In this document: in pieces, positions 31,740 to 42,660 of the stretch
How the letters are laid out: every line of letters starts with the position of its first letter
How positions within the stretch are numbered: the first letter of the stretch is position 1
Source of the DNA: Lucinisca nassula
Lineage: Eukaryota; Mollusca; Bivalvia; Lucinida; Lucinidae
Assembly: GCA_963580285.1 (NCBI GenBank)
Contig: OY757024.1
Span: 126,666,045 to 126,730,044 of the forward strand
Length of the DNA: 64,000 bases
Reading direction: 5' to 3'
Made by a program: the position numbers and the translations under genes
Notes under the pieces: generated by a model
What the model was told of the DNA's origin: nothing
The model's database searches: none
The model's input: the letters and a program-made list of their open reading frames with translations, nothing else

Positions 31740-33316
31740 ATGTATATCAAATTTGAATAATCGTGGTAGAAATCCACAAGACGAAGCTTCATGTCAATTA
31801 TCAAAGACCTTGGTCTTCTGCTTTCAGACAAGAATATTTCAAGTGTTTTCATTGCCTTGACTTCTATTTCCTAGGGCTATAATTTGAACAATTTTGATAG
31901 AGGTCCACTAGATGAAGCTTCACACCAAATATCAAAGACCTGGGCCTTGCAGTTTCAGAGAAGAAGATTTTTTTTAAAGTACCCTATATAAGTCAATGTA
32001 AAACCGAAGGGCCCCGGGGCGGAGGCATTTTTGGCCCAAGGGCTATGATTTGAACAATCTTGGTAGAGGTCCACACCAAATATCAAAGATCTGGGTCATA
32101 CAGTTACGGAGAAGAAGATTTTTAAAGATTATCCATGTATCCTGTATAATCCAATGTTAATAAGAAGATGATTTTTAAAGATTTTCCCTATATAAGTCTA
32201 TGTAAAACCAAAGGGCCCCGGGGCGGCGGCATTTTTGGCCCTAGGGCTATAATTTGAACAATTTTGCTAGAGATTGACTAGATGAAGCTTCAAGCGTAAT
32301 ACGAAAAGACCTGGGCCTTGCCATTTCAGAGAAGAAGATTTTTAAAGATTTTCCATATATTAGCCTATGTAAAACCAAAAGCCCCCGGGACGGGGGCATT
32401 TTTGGCTCCAGGACTATAATTTGAACAATCTTGGTAGCAGTCCACTAGATGAAGCTTCATACCAAATATCAAAGACCTGGGCTATGCGGTTTTAGAGAAG
32501 AGTGAGTGTTTCAGTTTTACGTCCCACCAACAGGTAAGATCATACGGAGACGGGACCTCGGTTTAAAGACTCATCCGAAAGTCTGGAGAAGCCCGGGATC
32601 GAACTTTAGAGAAGAAGATTCCCTATATAAGCCTATGTAAAACCGAAGGCCCCCAGGGCAGAGGCATTTATTGCACTAGGCCTATATTGTGAAACTTTTG
32701 ATAGAGGTTCCCTATATGAAGCTTCACACCAAATGTCAAAGAACTGGGCGTTCGGTTTCAGAGAAGAAGATTTTTAAAAAAAAATCCTATATAAGCCTAT
32801 GTAAAACCAAAGGCCCCTGGGAGGGGGCATTTTTGGCCCCAGGGCTTTAATTTAAATAATCTTGGTAGAGGTCCACTAGATGAAGCTTCACACCAAATAT
32901 CAAAGACCTGGACCTTGTGGTTTCAGAGAAAAAGATTTTTAAATATTTTCCCTATACATGTATACATGTTAGCCTATGAAAAACCCAAACGGCCAAAATA
33001 TCAAAGACCTGGGCCTTGTGGTTTCAGAAAAGATTTGCAAGTTTTCAGTGAAAAAAAATCTATTTTTGGCTCCTGTGACCTAGATGTGCAATGGACCGGA
33101 CCGATTTGAACAACTTTGAAAGCGTGGACCCCTTTCAAAGTTGTTCAAATGGTTCCGGTCTAAGGATCATTCCTGTGAAGTTTGGTCAAAATCCGATCAG
33201 TGATGAGATGGAGGAGATGTCGTTTGAAGACTTGTTTACGGACGCACGCATGGACGACGGATGAAAAGTGATCACAAAAGCTCACCTTGTCACTACGTGA
33301 AAGGTGAGATAAAAAG
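31740..33316 (+). repeat. Pearl-like element block 2: ~165 bp tandem repeats
   Basis: At least seven diverged copies of the same theme as 30701-31560, starting near 31740, 31870, 32020, 32220, 32395, 32660 and 32825. The end is agctcaccttgtcactacgtg with a matching aaggtgaga hairpin arm (33279-33310). A separate hairpin gatttgaacaactttgaaag / ctttcaaagttgttcaaatg lies at 33104-33150. Confidence 0.65.
32501..32604 (-). mobile_element. 5'-truncated SINE family F, minus strand, with target duplication
   Basis: Flanked by tttagagaag at 32491-32500 and 32605-32614. Contains the body gagtgagtgtttcagttttac through the B-box region gcccgggatcgaac; the A-box half is missing, as in incomplete target-primed reverse transcription. 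Confidence 0.8.
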
Positions 33317-34327
33317 GAATGTTGTGGGTACTTGTTGGAACAGTCACGACATAGCATTTCATGGGTATCCATAACATCTTTTTCAAATAAACAAAAATAT
33401 TATCCCCATTTTCCCATCTTTTCTCTTTATCTGAATTGCAAATACTTTCTGGCATGATGAATAGGTTCAGGTCCCATGGACAGTAAATTTGTCTGTTCAC
33501 CAAGTCATCTACATCTACCAGTCATGTGCTCGGCTCTGCAGGGTCGTACGAACATCTGTCTCAATCTGGTTGTCCATGAACAGATCCAAATCAAATTAGC
33601 TGCCTTAAGGGTACACAAGAAGCATGTCAAAGAAACACTTCTTCAACTGACAATGTTTACAAATGACATGCAACTTGTCTTTTATGGATGTGTCCTGATC
33701 TATCGCCGTTGGTTCCAAGTCAGGCTCTAACTGCTCTCTTCTTCCTCCAGATAATGAGTCTGCTGTACGAAAGGCTATCAATCGAGTTTGCCATCAATTA
33801 TACTCATTTGCCACAGTTTCCGTTCATGATTAGACTAAGACCATCATCTATTAATAGGCAAATCAGCTGGTCTGCTGTACAGCATCAGGCAAATTACCAA
33901 ATTATTCTGCTTTCTTACCTTGGTATTCAGTTCATCGGGGATATATTCCTTATCGTCAAATGAAATTATTAATTCTAGTTTCCACTCCAAAACAATATTA
34001 TCAACTCTGAATTACGCAAAAAAAATCCTTCCCGCGTTCACAAATACCAGATAAAATGGCGACTGATCATGAAATTGGAAATTGATTTCTGAGTGTATTC
34101 ATCAGTGTGATTGAATGACAGTTAATGGCTGGGGTTCAAATGGGGTGATACTCATAAGTTTTCTGTTTAAAGAAAATACTGTCATTAAACCCATAAAAGT
34201 TAATCGAAAGATAAAATGTAATATACACATTCAACATGTTCAACTATGCACTCGTTTGTGTATCAGATTTATACCCCCTCAGGAAAGAAATCCCGTACGT
34301 CAATACAAAAACTGGAATAACCTCTAT
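33317..34327. other. No gene recognised
   Basis: Several short frames (60-90 codons) without recognisable domains. Possibly single-copy non-coding host DNA. Confidence 0.4.
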
Positions 34328-34331
34328 TTAA

Positions 34332-34871
34332 AGGTGCATTATTGAGCTATCCGGAAAAAATGCTTCCAAAAATAAAATACATATAGCCGGTATTTTTCCT
34401 TAAAACAATACAAGTGAATGCATTTTATGCAAAAATGCAAACAATTATGATGACAGGTAAACGAGTTTAAGAGTGATTCCCTAACTTGGTTTCGAACACT
34501 AGTTAGATCTATTTTTAGTTTGTGACAAAAATAGAATCCCCATATATGACGTTATGCGACGTTCATTTTTGGCCTTGTTTGCTTAGGCCATGCCTGAATC
34601 GGAAAAAAATATGACGCTGAATACCATGCCATTAATAACTACACTCAGAGACGATACTGTCGCCATGTATGTGTAAAGTGACAGATTTATTTTTAGAACA
34701 GAAATTCCGAACACATGTTCAGAGCGAAGTGTAAACACGAATGAAACGACCATTTTCACAAAGTTCTGAAGTTGTATTTGGCTCCAAAAGTGTACACATG
34801 ACAAAGGAGTATGCATTGAAGATAAAAACCAGAAAAAAAAAATGTAGACCCGGTAGCTCAATAATGCACCT
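34332..34871. mobile_element. 540 bp MITE with TTAA target duplication
   Basis: TTAA at 34328-34331 and 34872-34875. Terminal inverted repeats AGGTGCATTATTGAGCTA (left) and its inverse complement on the right, continuing with one indel into ccgg. No transposase. A different family from the MITE at 1093, but with the same piggyBac-type target. Confidence 0.8.
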
Positions 34872-34881
34872 TTAAACTAAA

Positions 34882-35142
34882 CTAACACTGTATAGGTCAT
34901 TTTGGAGATGTTGTTTCCACTTTTTACCCGACATTGAGATGAAATGACATCTCAATCCATGCCATCCAATGAAACCAATAGGGTTTATAAGCATGGATGG
35001 TCCTACTCACACCGCTTTGCCTGGGCAGGCTTAGATCCTTTAAGCGGTTTGTTTACCAGTACTCATGTGCGGTCGGTTTCAGCTCTGCGTGGAAGCATCA
35101 TGCAGCCCATCTATTTCTTCAAGCCCTGATGGGCAGGGGCCA
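34882..35142 (+). mobile_element. SINE-like family D, 5'-truncated
   Basis: acactgtataggtcatttt through gccctgatgggcaggggcc. Confidence 0.75.
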
Positions 35143-35424
35143 CAATTTTCTACAATATGTGTACATAATTACATATGATTTTTCGGTAATGATGCTTTTG
35201 GAGAAATTCACATTAACAGCTACACTTAAAAAGAACCGAGAAAGCTGTTTCCATCACCTGTTACCCTGAATTTGGAGTAATCAATACCCTCAGAACAGAC
35301 TCGCTTCCTATACAAATGTGAAAAAAAACAATGAAATGCGAAAGTGACAAGATCACTATTGGCAGAATGGACTGAAAAAAAAAAAAAAAAAAAAAAAAAC
35401 TGAATTAACTCTGTTTGCCTATGG
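35143..35424. other. No gene; poly(A) run
   Basis: An A-run of about 26 at 35374-35399 directly upstream of the SINE at 35425. Confidence 0.6.
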
Positions 35425-36076
35425 AGCATGGTATCTCAGAGGTTAGACTTCACTTGCCTATCATGCTAGAGGCCCCCGGTTCAATTTCGGGCAGCGGTGT
35501 ACGAACTGCTACTCTGGCATTTTATTTTGCCGAATACCGACAATATCATTTGCAGGGATGAATGCCACAAAGTGCAGTCTTTCGGATTGGGACGTTATCT
35601 GGAGGCCCCTGTGCAGGGAGAACCATCCCCTGCGCAAGTAAAAGATCCCTACCAAAATTATCTATCTCTATTTACTGCCAACCCCTCTCCCGAGTGTTAA
35701 GACAGATTACATGATTACTATGTCGGCTTTCAAGCCTTTCATTCTGAAAACCTGGAGTGTATTTGTTTGATTTGAGTTTTAACGTCTCACTTACCACTGT
35801 AAAGGTCATTTTGGAAATGTTGCTTCCAATTTTGTGCGACTTTTACCCGATATAGGGATGAAATGACATCTCAAGCCCTGCCACCTAATGAAACCAATAT
35901 GGTTTATAAGCGTTTTAGGATACCTCTGTTATGCAGATTGTAAATAGTTTTAAGGACGCATCCAGTGCATCTCTTTTTTCTTTTTTTCCAGCTAAATTCT
36001 AAATTTAGCCACCCAATCAACTGAGGTAATGGCCAGATATGACCGACTCAGTATAAGAAGATAGATAGATAGATGG
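35425..36076 (+). mobile_element. SINE family A interrupted by a family D copy
   Basis: The head (ggtatctcagaggttaga, ggttcaatttc) and body run to cctggagtgtatt at 35762. A family D piece (gtttgatttgagttttaac...) follows at 35766-35915, and the family A tail (ggtaatggccagatatgac, gatagatagatag) reappears at 36030-36076. The remaining family D half follows at 36075-36205. The order implies nested insertion plus rearrangement. Confidence 0.65.
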
Positions 36077-36205
36077 ACGGGTCCGACTCGCACCGCTTTA
36101 TGTGGGACTGGGCAGGCTTAGTTCCTCTAAGCGGTTAACCAGTACGCGTGTGCGGGTCGGATTCAGCTTTGCTTGGAAGCATCAGCCCATATATTTTTCA
36201 AGCCC
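36075..36205 (+). mobile_element. Second half of the interrupted family D SINE
   Basis: ggacgggtccgactcgcacc through tttttcaagccccgggggcc. Confidence 0.65.
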
Positions 36206-36289
36206 CGGGGGCCGTCCTGGAGTGCATGTAATGTACACCTGCACGTAATCCTCGTGAGAGGGTGTTGTAGTAAAAGAAAGAAAGGAATT

Positions 36290-36789
36290 CCAAGGCATTA
36301 CTTCATGCTTGTAGTATGACACACAGCGAGTCGGAATTACCATGGAAATACTGGAAATAAAGAAAACTAGGTTGTTGCTGTCGAATAGTAACGCAGCCGG
36401 AAGGTAAATAAAAGACGGGTACTTGATGTTTTTATTTTGCGCCAACTGTCAGACAGTTCGTCTATGAAAATGCAATAAGCGTCTCTGCAACATGGTTAAA
36501 TAATAGAGAAGCAGTCATCGTGACGTTTTTGAAAACCCTAATTTACAATTTTTATTTATTTATTTATTTTTATTTGGTCGGATACGACAAAAAGTAACAC
36601 ATAGGTATATAAGTAGGCAGCATTTAAGATCGACAAAAGAAAATAAATAAAAAAACTGACAGTCATGCAGTGCGCCTCACCGGAATTCTCGCGTCTCGCG
36701 AGAAAATTGAATCACTTCAACTTTTTTCACAGGCAATGCCGCTGACAACAACAACAACAACATGTGCTCGTATACGCGTTACCTATAGT
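36290..36789. other. No gene recognised
   Basis: (TTTA)n near 36550-36575 and (CAA)n near 36745. Confidence 0.5.
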
Positions 36790-36861
36790 CGGACATGAGT
36801 CCGATGTCGTCCTGACGGACGACATCGGCCGATGCCTTCGGCATCGGCCGACTCATGTCCG
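36790..36861. repeat. 72 bp three-way-junction palindrome
   Basis: The outer stem is cggacatgagt at 36790-36800 with actcatgtccg at 36851-36861. It encloses two further perfect hairpins, cgatgtcgtcc-tgac-ggacgacatcg and gccgatgcc-ttc-ggcatcggc. Nearly every base is paired. Flanked by tatacgcgt and gtatacgcat. Confidence 0.85.
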
Positions 36862-36867
36862 TATACG

Positions 36868-37012
36868 CATGGACGGGCCAACTCACACCGCATTGCCTGG
36901 GCAGGCTTAGATCCTCTAAGCGGGTTACCAGTACTCGTGTGCGGGTCGTTCATCTCTGCGTGGAAGCATCATGCAGCCCATCTGATTCTTGAAGCCCCGA
37001 TGGGCGGAGACA
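36868..37012 (+). mobile_element. SINE-like family D, 5'-truncated
   Basis: catggacgggccaactcac through ccccgatgggcgga, directly followed by the giant trinucleotide array. Confidence 0.75.
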
Positions 37013-37170
37013 CTAGTAAAGTAGTAGAAGTAGCAGCAGTAGAAGTACTAGAAGTCGTAGTAATATTAGTAGTAGTAGTAATAGCAGTAGAAGTTGTAGT
37101 AATAGCAGTAGTAGTAGCAGTAGACTTAGTAGTAGTAGTAGCAGTAGCAGTAGTAGTGGCAGCGGAAGTT

Positions 37171-37217
<47 letters not shown>

Positions 37218-37424
37218 CGAGGTATTAGTATTAGTAGAAAAAGTAGTAGTAGAAAAAGGAGTAGTAGTAGTAGTAGAAGTAGTAGTAGTAGTAGTAGCAG
37301 TAGTAGTAGTAGCCTTTCTAGCAGTAGAACCATGCGACCTAATCTGTTTCTGAAAGCCCCGATGGGTGGGGCACAGAAAATTGCAGCGGTAGTAGTAGTA
37401 GTAGCAGCAGCAGTAGTAGTAGTT

Positions 37425-37476
<52 letters not shown>

Positions 37477-38205
37477 CGCTAGCAGTAGTAATAGCTACAG
37501 CAGTAGTTAAAGTAGTAGAAGTAGCAGTTTAAGTAGTTGTAGTAGTAGTATTAGTAGATAGTAGTAGCAGTAGTGGTAGTAGTAGAAGTAGGATTAGTAG
37601 TAGAATGAGCATAGCAGTAGTAATAGTATTACGGTTAGTAGTAGTAGTAGTAGCCTTTGAAGTAGTAGTAGTAGTAGTAGACTAGTAGTATTCGTAGCAG
37701 TGGCAGCAGCAGCAGAAGTAGTAGAAGTAGCAGTAATAATATTGGTAATAGCAACAGCAGCAAGAGTAGTAGCAGCGATTGTAGATATAATAATAATAGT
37801 AGTTGTAGTAGTAATAGTAGTAGTCGTAGTAGTAGCAGTAGCAGCAGCAGCAGTAATATAAGTAGTAGCAGTAGCTGTAATAATATTAGTGATAGCAACA
37901 GCAGCGACAGTAGCAGTTGTTGTATCAGTAGTAGCGGTTGTAGTAACAGTAGTATTAGTAGTAGTAGAAGTAGTAGGAGCAGCAGCAGCGGCTGTAGTAG
38001 CAACAGTACTTGTGGTAGTGGTAGAAGTAGTAGTAGCTCTAGCAGTAGTAGTAGTAGCCTTTGTAGTAGTAGAACCATGCAATCTTATGTTTCTCAAAGC
38101 CCACATGGGTGGGGGCGAAGAGTGGCAGCAACAGCAGTAGTAGTAGCAGTAGTTTAAATAATAGAAGTTGTAGTTTAAGTAGTAGCAGTAGTTGTTGTAA
38201 TAGTA

Positions 38206-38257
<52 letters not shown>

Positions 38258-38770
38258 CAGTAGTAGTAGAAGTATAGCAGTAGTAATATAAGGACACATA
38301 ATAATAGTTACATTTGAAGAAGTAGTAATAGGAGTAATAGTAGAAGTAGCAGCAGCAGCAGCAGCAGAAGAAGCAGTAGTTGTAGCAGCAGTAATAAAAT
38401 TAGTAGTAGCTACAGCAGCAGTAGTAGTAGTAGTTGCATTAGTGGAAGCAGCGGTTGTACTAATAATAATAATGACACCTGCAGCAACAGTAGTGGTGGT
38501 AATATTGCTAGATGTAGTAGTGATAGTAGTAGTTGTAACAGTAGTGCTAATAATAGTAGCAGCATTAGTAGTAATGGTCGAAGTAGGCATTGTAGTAATA
38601 CAACCTTGCATCCAAATCTGTTTCTCAAAGCCCTGATGGGTGAGGGCAGAAAGAGCATCAGCAGTAGTATTAGCAACATTAGCTGTAGCAGTATTAGTAA
38701 TAGTAGTAGTAGCAGTAGTGGTAGTGGTGGTGGTGGTGGTGGTGGTTTTGGTGGTGGTATTGTCAATATA
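37013..38770. repeat. 1.75 kb imperfect (TAG/AGC)n array with a recurring SINE-tail module
   Basis: Almost entirely tag, agc, aga and tgt triplets. Three copies of the module accatgcaaycta...tctgtttctcaaagcccc...gatgggtgggg interrupt it at about 37330, 38070 and 38605. All long frames here, on both strands and in several registers, are low-complexity poly-Val, poly-Leu or poly-Thr and are artefacts. Confidence 0.9.
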
Positions 38771-38788
38771 AATTTTTGAAGAAGAAGT

Positions 38789-39123
38789 GTGTGTGTGAAT
38801 TCGGGTTTAACGTCGCTTTCAACAATTTTTCGGTCATATCACGACGGTGTCTGGTTGCGACAGGGAGCTCAAAAATTCTGCTCACTTTTATAGTGCTGCC
38901 TCACTGACGCATCATGTCCCAGACACATTACATGATACCACATCGAGTCACATTATCCTGACACTGGGTCGACCAGTCCTAGCTCTACCCCGTAAAACTG
39001 AGTGCCAAGGGAGGAGCAGCTAGTACCATTCTTAACGACTTTGGTATGTCGCGGCCCGTGATCGAACCCATGACCTCCCGTTCCCCGGAGCGGACACTCT
39101 ACCAACTGAGCTATCGGGGCCGG
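38789..39123 (-). mobile_element. tRNA-derived SINE (family C), minus strand, with 16 bp target duplication
   Basis: Flanked by tttttgaagaagaagt at 38773-38788 and 39124-39139. The minus-strand head is CCCCGATAGCTCAGTTGGTA with B-box GGTTCGATC; the 3' tail is (CA)n. Other copies are at 41821-42185 and 62672-62987. Inserted in the trinucleotide array, which resumes until about 39255. Confidence 0.9.
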
Positions 39124-39439
39124 TTTTTGAAGAAGAAGTAGCAGAAGAAGTAGTAAAAGCATCTGCATTAGCAGTACTAGGAGCTGTAGTAGTCGTAGTA
39201 GTAGTAGTAGATATAGTAGTAGTAGTAGTAGCAGTAGTAGTAGTAGTAGTAGTAGAAGAAGAAGAGTGGTGGTTAAACTCGCCAGTCGAAGCGATATTCA
39301 TCAAAACTTAATAAGTTAAGATGACAATATAACAAAGTGAGGAGATATAAGGATTTTCTTAAATATGTTCTATAAAAGGGTTATCCTTTGGAAGCAAGGA
39401 ATACAACACAGAACTGAAAAATATGGAGTGTATATGTTT

Positions 39440-39493
39440 TCTGGGCCAGACTAGCTAGTTTCGGCCAATTAGGCCTCATCAGTGACCCTCAGA
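39440..39493 (-). ncRNA. Type I hammerhead ribozyme, unit 1
   Basis: Minus strand: CTGATGA (39476-39482), stem II GGCC-taatt-GGCC (39463-39475), GAAA (39459-39462), tiny stem III from the palindrome CTAGCTAG (39451-39458), then the cleavage triplet GUC with the cut after position 39449. Stem I pairs U39448-A39483, G-C, G-U and three C-G pairs, then three more pairs after a 2-nt bulge. Every conserved core base is present. Confidence 0.85.
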
Positions 39494-39700
39494 TATTTTC
39501 AAAATTCCACAATGGAATCAATGGTCCCAAAGGACAAGAAAATATAATCTACACTATGATGTAGGGCAGGGAGACGTTTTACCGCCGCAACACATTCCCA
39601 CACACCAGCTGTAGTGAAGTTAAATATGTTCTATAAAAGGGTTATCCTTTGGAAGCAAGGAATACACCACAGAACTGAAAAATATGGAGTGTATATGTTT

Positions 39701-39754
39701 TCTGGGCCAGACTAGCTAGTTTCGGCCAATTAGGCCTCATCAGTGACCCTCAGA
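39701..39754 (-). ncRNA. Type I hammerhead ribozyme, unit 2
   Basis: Identical core to unit 1, offset by 261 bp. Confidence 0.85.
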
Positions 39755-39961
39755 TATTTTCAAAATTCCACAATGGAATCAATGGTCCCAAAGGACAAGA
39801 AAATATAATCTACACTATGATGTAGGGCAGGGAGACGTTTTACCGCCGCCACACATTCCCACACACCAGCTGTAGTGAAGTTAAATATGTTCTATAAAAG
39901 GGTTATCCTTTGGAAGCAAGGAATACACCACAGAACTGAAAAATATGGAGTGTATATGTTT

Positions 39962-40015
39962 TCTGGGCCAGACTAGCTAGTTTCGGCCAATTAGGCCTCA
40001 TCAGTGACCCTCAGA
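39962..40015 (-). ncRNA. Type I hammerhead ribozyme, unit 3
   Basis: Identical core. One substitution (cagac for cagat) just outside the stem I pairs. Confidence 0.85.
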
Positions 40016-40222
40016 CATTTTCAAAATTCCACAATGGAATCAATGGTCCCAAAGGACAATAAAATATAATCTACACTATGATGTAGGGCAGGGAGACGTT
40101 TTACCGCCGCCACACATTCCCACACACCAGCTGTAGTGAAGTTAAATATGTTCTATAAAAGGGTTATCCTTTGGAAGCAAGGAATACACCACAGAACTGA
40201 AATATATGGAGTGTATATGTTT

Positions 40223-40276
40223 TCTGGGCCAGACTAGCTAGTTTCGGCCAATTAGGCCTCATCAGTGACCCTCAGA
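40223..40276 (-). ncRNA. Type I hammerhead ribozyme, unit 4
   Basis: Identical core to unit 1, offset by 783 bp. Confidence 0.85.
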
Positions 40277-40424
40277 TATTTTCAAAATTCCACAATGGAA
40301 TCAATGGTCCCAAAGGACAAGAAAATATAATCTACACTATGATGTAGGGCAGGGAGACGTTTTACCGCCGCCACACATTCCCACACACCAGCTGTAGTGA
40401 AGTTAAATATGTTAAAGAATGAAA

Positions 40425-40766
40425 ATGCACATGAAGTCAATATATAATGACGAGTTAACTAGACAGCGTTACTAATGGATCAGACGATTTTCTAAAAAAA
40501 AAATATAACTACACTTTAAGCCAACACAATGACGATCTTACTAGATAGCATAACTAACTGATAGGAAATAACGATTTTTTGACAGACTGTTACTCCACTT
40601 GAAGCAAACAGGATGACGAGTTAACTGCGTATATTAAAACGTGTTCAGACAAAATCATTTTCTGACATTATACTATTGTTATTGAAGTAAGTAGGATTAC
40701 CAGTTCACAAAACAGCACCGCAAATCGACCAGACAACTTATTTTCTGAGATAACAGTATTCATTTG
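40425..40766. repeat. Right foldback arm, inner part
   Basis: Inverse-complement relative of 28500-28830, including aagcaaacaggatgacgagtt against aactcgtcatcctgtttgctt. Interrupted on its outer side by the 316 bp element. Confidence 0.6.
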
Positions 40767-41080
40767 AAAAGTAGAAGTAAAACAAAGATCAGAATTGATA
40801 CAATTAACTTACTCCACCCATAAAAGACACCAAAGGGAAAGAAATACAAACATTAAGCGACCATACCATAATGGAAACCTAAACAAAGGAAGGCCATAAG
40901 GACAGTTACTTTCCCACAAAATGGCCATATGGCCATCCAAAACAAACAGACACAAGTGATACACACAGTAAGTAACAAACAACAACACAAATAAATCGCC
41001 ACAGAAGAGCCGCCTTGGAACGGTCAGTGGAAGATTTCCACTGGCGGGCTTAAATCGATTTTACGTGGCCACAATCCTCG
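40767..41080 (+). mobile_element. 316 bp interspersed element, copy outside the array
   Basis: 314 bp, very close to 3795-4110, with the same ends (aaaagtagaagtaaaac and ccacaatcctcg). Confidence 0.85.
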
Positions 41081-41449
41081 CCCTTACTTCCGTCGCGATT
41101 TAAACAAATAATTTGTTCAGTCCGCATGAAGGCCTCCTAACTCATCAGTGCAACATCTCCGTGAACACAAAAATCAAAGAACCACAGTGGTGAGACAACG
41201 GTGAGGACTCGACAGCAAGAAACCACTGAAATGCTGAAGCAAAAGAAAACCAACAGTTAGACTCCGATGAGCCCGACCAGAGACAGAGCATCAGGCACCA
41301 GGCACCAACCAACATTATCTCTCTAATTTTCAATAAGGCTTTACGTTGGAGCCGTCATAGAATCTGAGGCCTGACCCACCGGCGTGCAATTAAAGAGGGA
41401 AGCAAAGTTGCCAACCGTGATTGGGTTAACTGAAGCCTGCAAAATGATG
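41081..41449. other. No gene recognised
   Basis: Separates the two blocks of the right foldback arm; it has no counterpart in the left arm. Confidence 0.5.
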
Positions 41450-41690
41450 GGATAACATGACAACATGGCAAACTAACCAGACATGACGATTTTTTTGGCA
41501 GAATATTACTAAAATAGAAACTAACAAATTGAGAAGTTAACACGATAACATGGCAAACAAACAACACAACATAATAAACAAACAATATGTAATGAATATG
41601 GACAAAACATAATGGTATGTCAACAGAACATGATGCCATATCTCGACATAAGACAGTTGAGGCGTTCCATAGAATTCTGTATGAAGAATG
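41450..41690. repeat. Right foldback arm, outer part
   Basis: Inverse complement of 28370-28500, ending ttgaggcgttccatagaa. Confidence 0.65.
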
Positions 41691-41820
41691 TTATCAAATC
41701 AAAATTCTCCTGTACATACAGAGCATCCCAGTGATTGGTTAGTGACATATGGAAAATGATAATGGACGGCCAGCAATATTATCAGCTTAGAGGATCTTAC
41801 ATGAGTCTTCGTGTATTGTC

Positions 41821-42131
41821 CCCGATAGCTCAGTTGGTAGAGTGTCCGCTCCGGGGAACGGAGGTCACGGATTAGATCCCGGGCCGCGACATACTAAAGT
41901 CGTTAAAAATGGTACTAGCTGATCCTCGCTTAGCACTCTGATTTACGGGGTAGGGCTAGGACTGGTCGACCCAGTGACTGGATAATGTGACTGGGTGTGG
42001 TATCATGTAATGTGTCTGGGACATGATACTTCAGTGAGGCAGCACTATAAAAGTGAGCATTGGGCTCCCTGTCGCAACCAGACACCGTCGTGATATGACT
42101 TAAAAATTGTTGAAAGCGACGTTAAACCCGA

Positions 42132-42185
<54 letters not shown>
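41821..42185 (+). mobile_element. tRNA-derived SINE (family C), plus strand, with 18 bp target duplication
   Basis: Flanks gagtcttcgtgtattgtc (41803-41820) and gagtcatcgtgtattgtc (42186-42203) differ at one base. A-box TAGCTCAGTTGGTAGAG; the B-box is decayed (ggattagatcc). It ends in a (CA)n tail at about 42135-42185. Confidence 0.9.
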
Positions 42186-42188
<3 letters not shown>

Positions 42189-42205
42189 TCATCGTGTATT
42201 GTCGA

Positions 42206-42660
42206 ATTTATTATACGAGATCAGGAATGGCAAGAGATAAAGTGCGAAGCCTTGTCGAGCAATGTATCCTTTTTCCTCAACGAGTTTAATCAATTTAATA
42301 ATATACATGTAAAGTTATTAAAGACACATTTTTCGATTACATAACATCCTAATGACCGTTTATTAAAGAATCCAGCATTGCGATAAAATACACTTGGGGC
42401 ATTCAGGCTGTCATACAGGTAGGGGACCAAGAGAGGGCAATAAATTACCTAGGGATATGACTTTGACAAGTGACATCTATTCATTTACACCTAAGGCCTT
42501 ATTTTGATTTGCATGGAAGAAACAACAGCACTTTTTTTTCGATTTTATATTTAGTAGCCTTTATTTATAATCATTACAGAAAATGCCAATTAAAATATAT
42601 TGGTAATTTTTTTCCATCAAAAATGATTTTTTTTTCAGATAAAATCCGGATAACTTTATT
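42206..42660. other. No gene recognised
   Basis: AT-rich, with homopolymer T tracts. Confidence 0.5.

Larger units (their letters stand above)
39359..40413 (-). mobile_element. Retrozyme: four tandem 261 bp units, each with a hammerhead ribozyme
   Basis: The anchor aaatatgtt occurs at 39361, 39622, 39883, 40144 and 40405, an exact 261 bp period. The array starts and ends with ttaaatatgtt. Copies differ at only a few positions. On the minus strand each unit has a complete type I hammerhead motif, so a transcript would cut itself into 261-nt monomers. Tandem short units with type I hammerheads are the definition of animal retrozymes, non-coding elements thought to move as circular RNAs using another element's reverse transcriptase. 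No open frame of note. Confidence 0.85.

Noticed and set aside
36832..39304. Many long open frames of poly-Val, poly-Leu, poly-Thr or poly-Ser on both strands
   Set aside because: They are translations of an imperfect trinucleotide array; every register stays open and no start or domain is credible.
39359..40413. CRISPR-like regular repeats
   Set aside because: The 261 bp period has no separate spacers and no cas genes; a eukaryotic retrozyme explains it.
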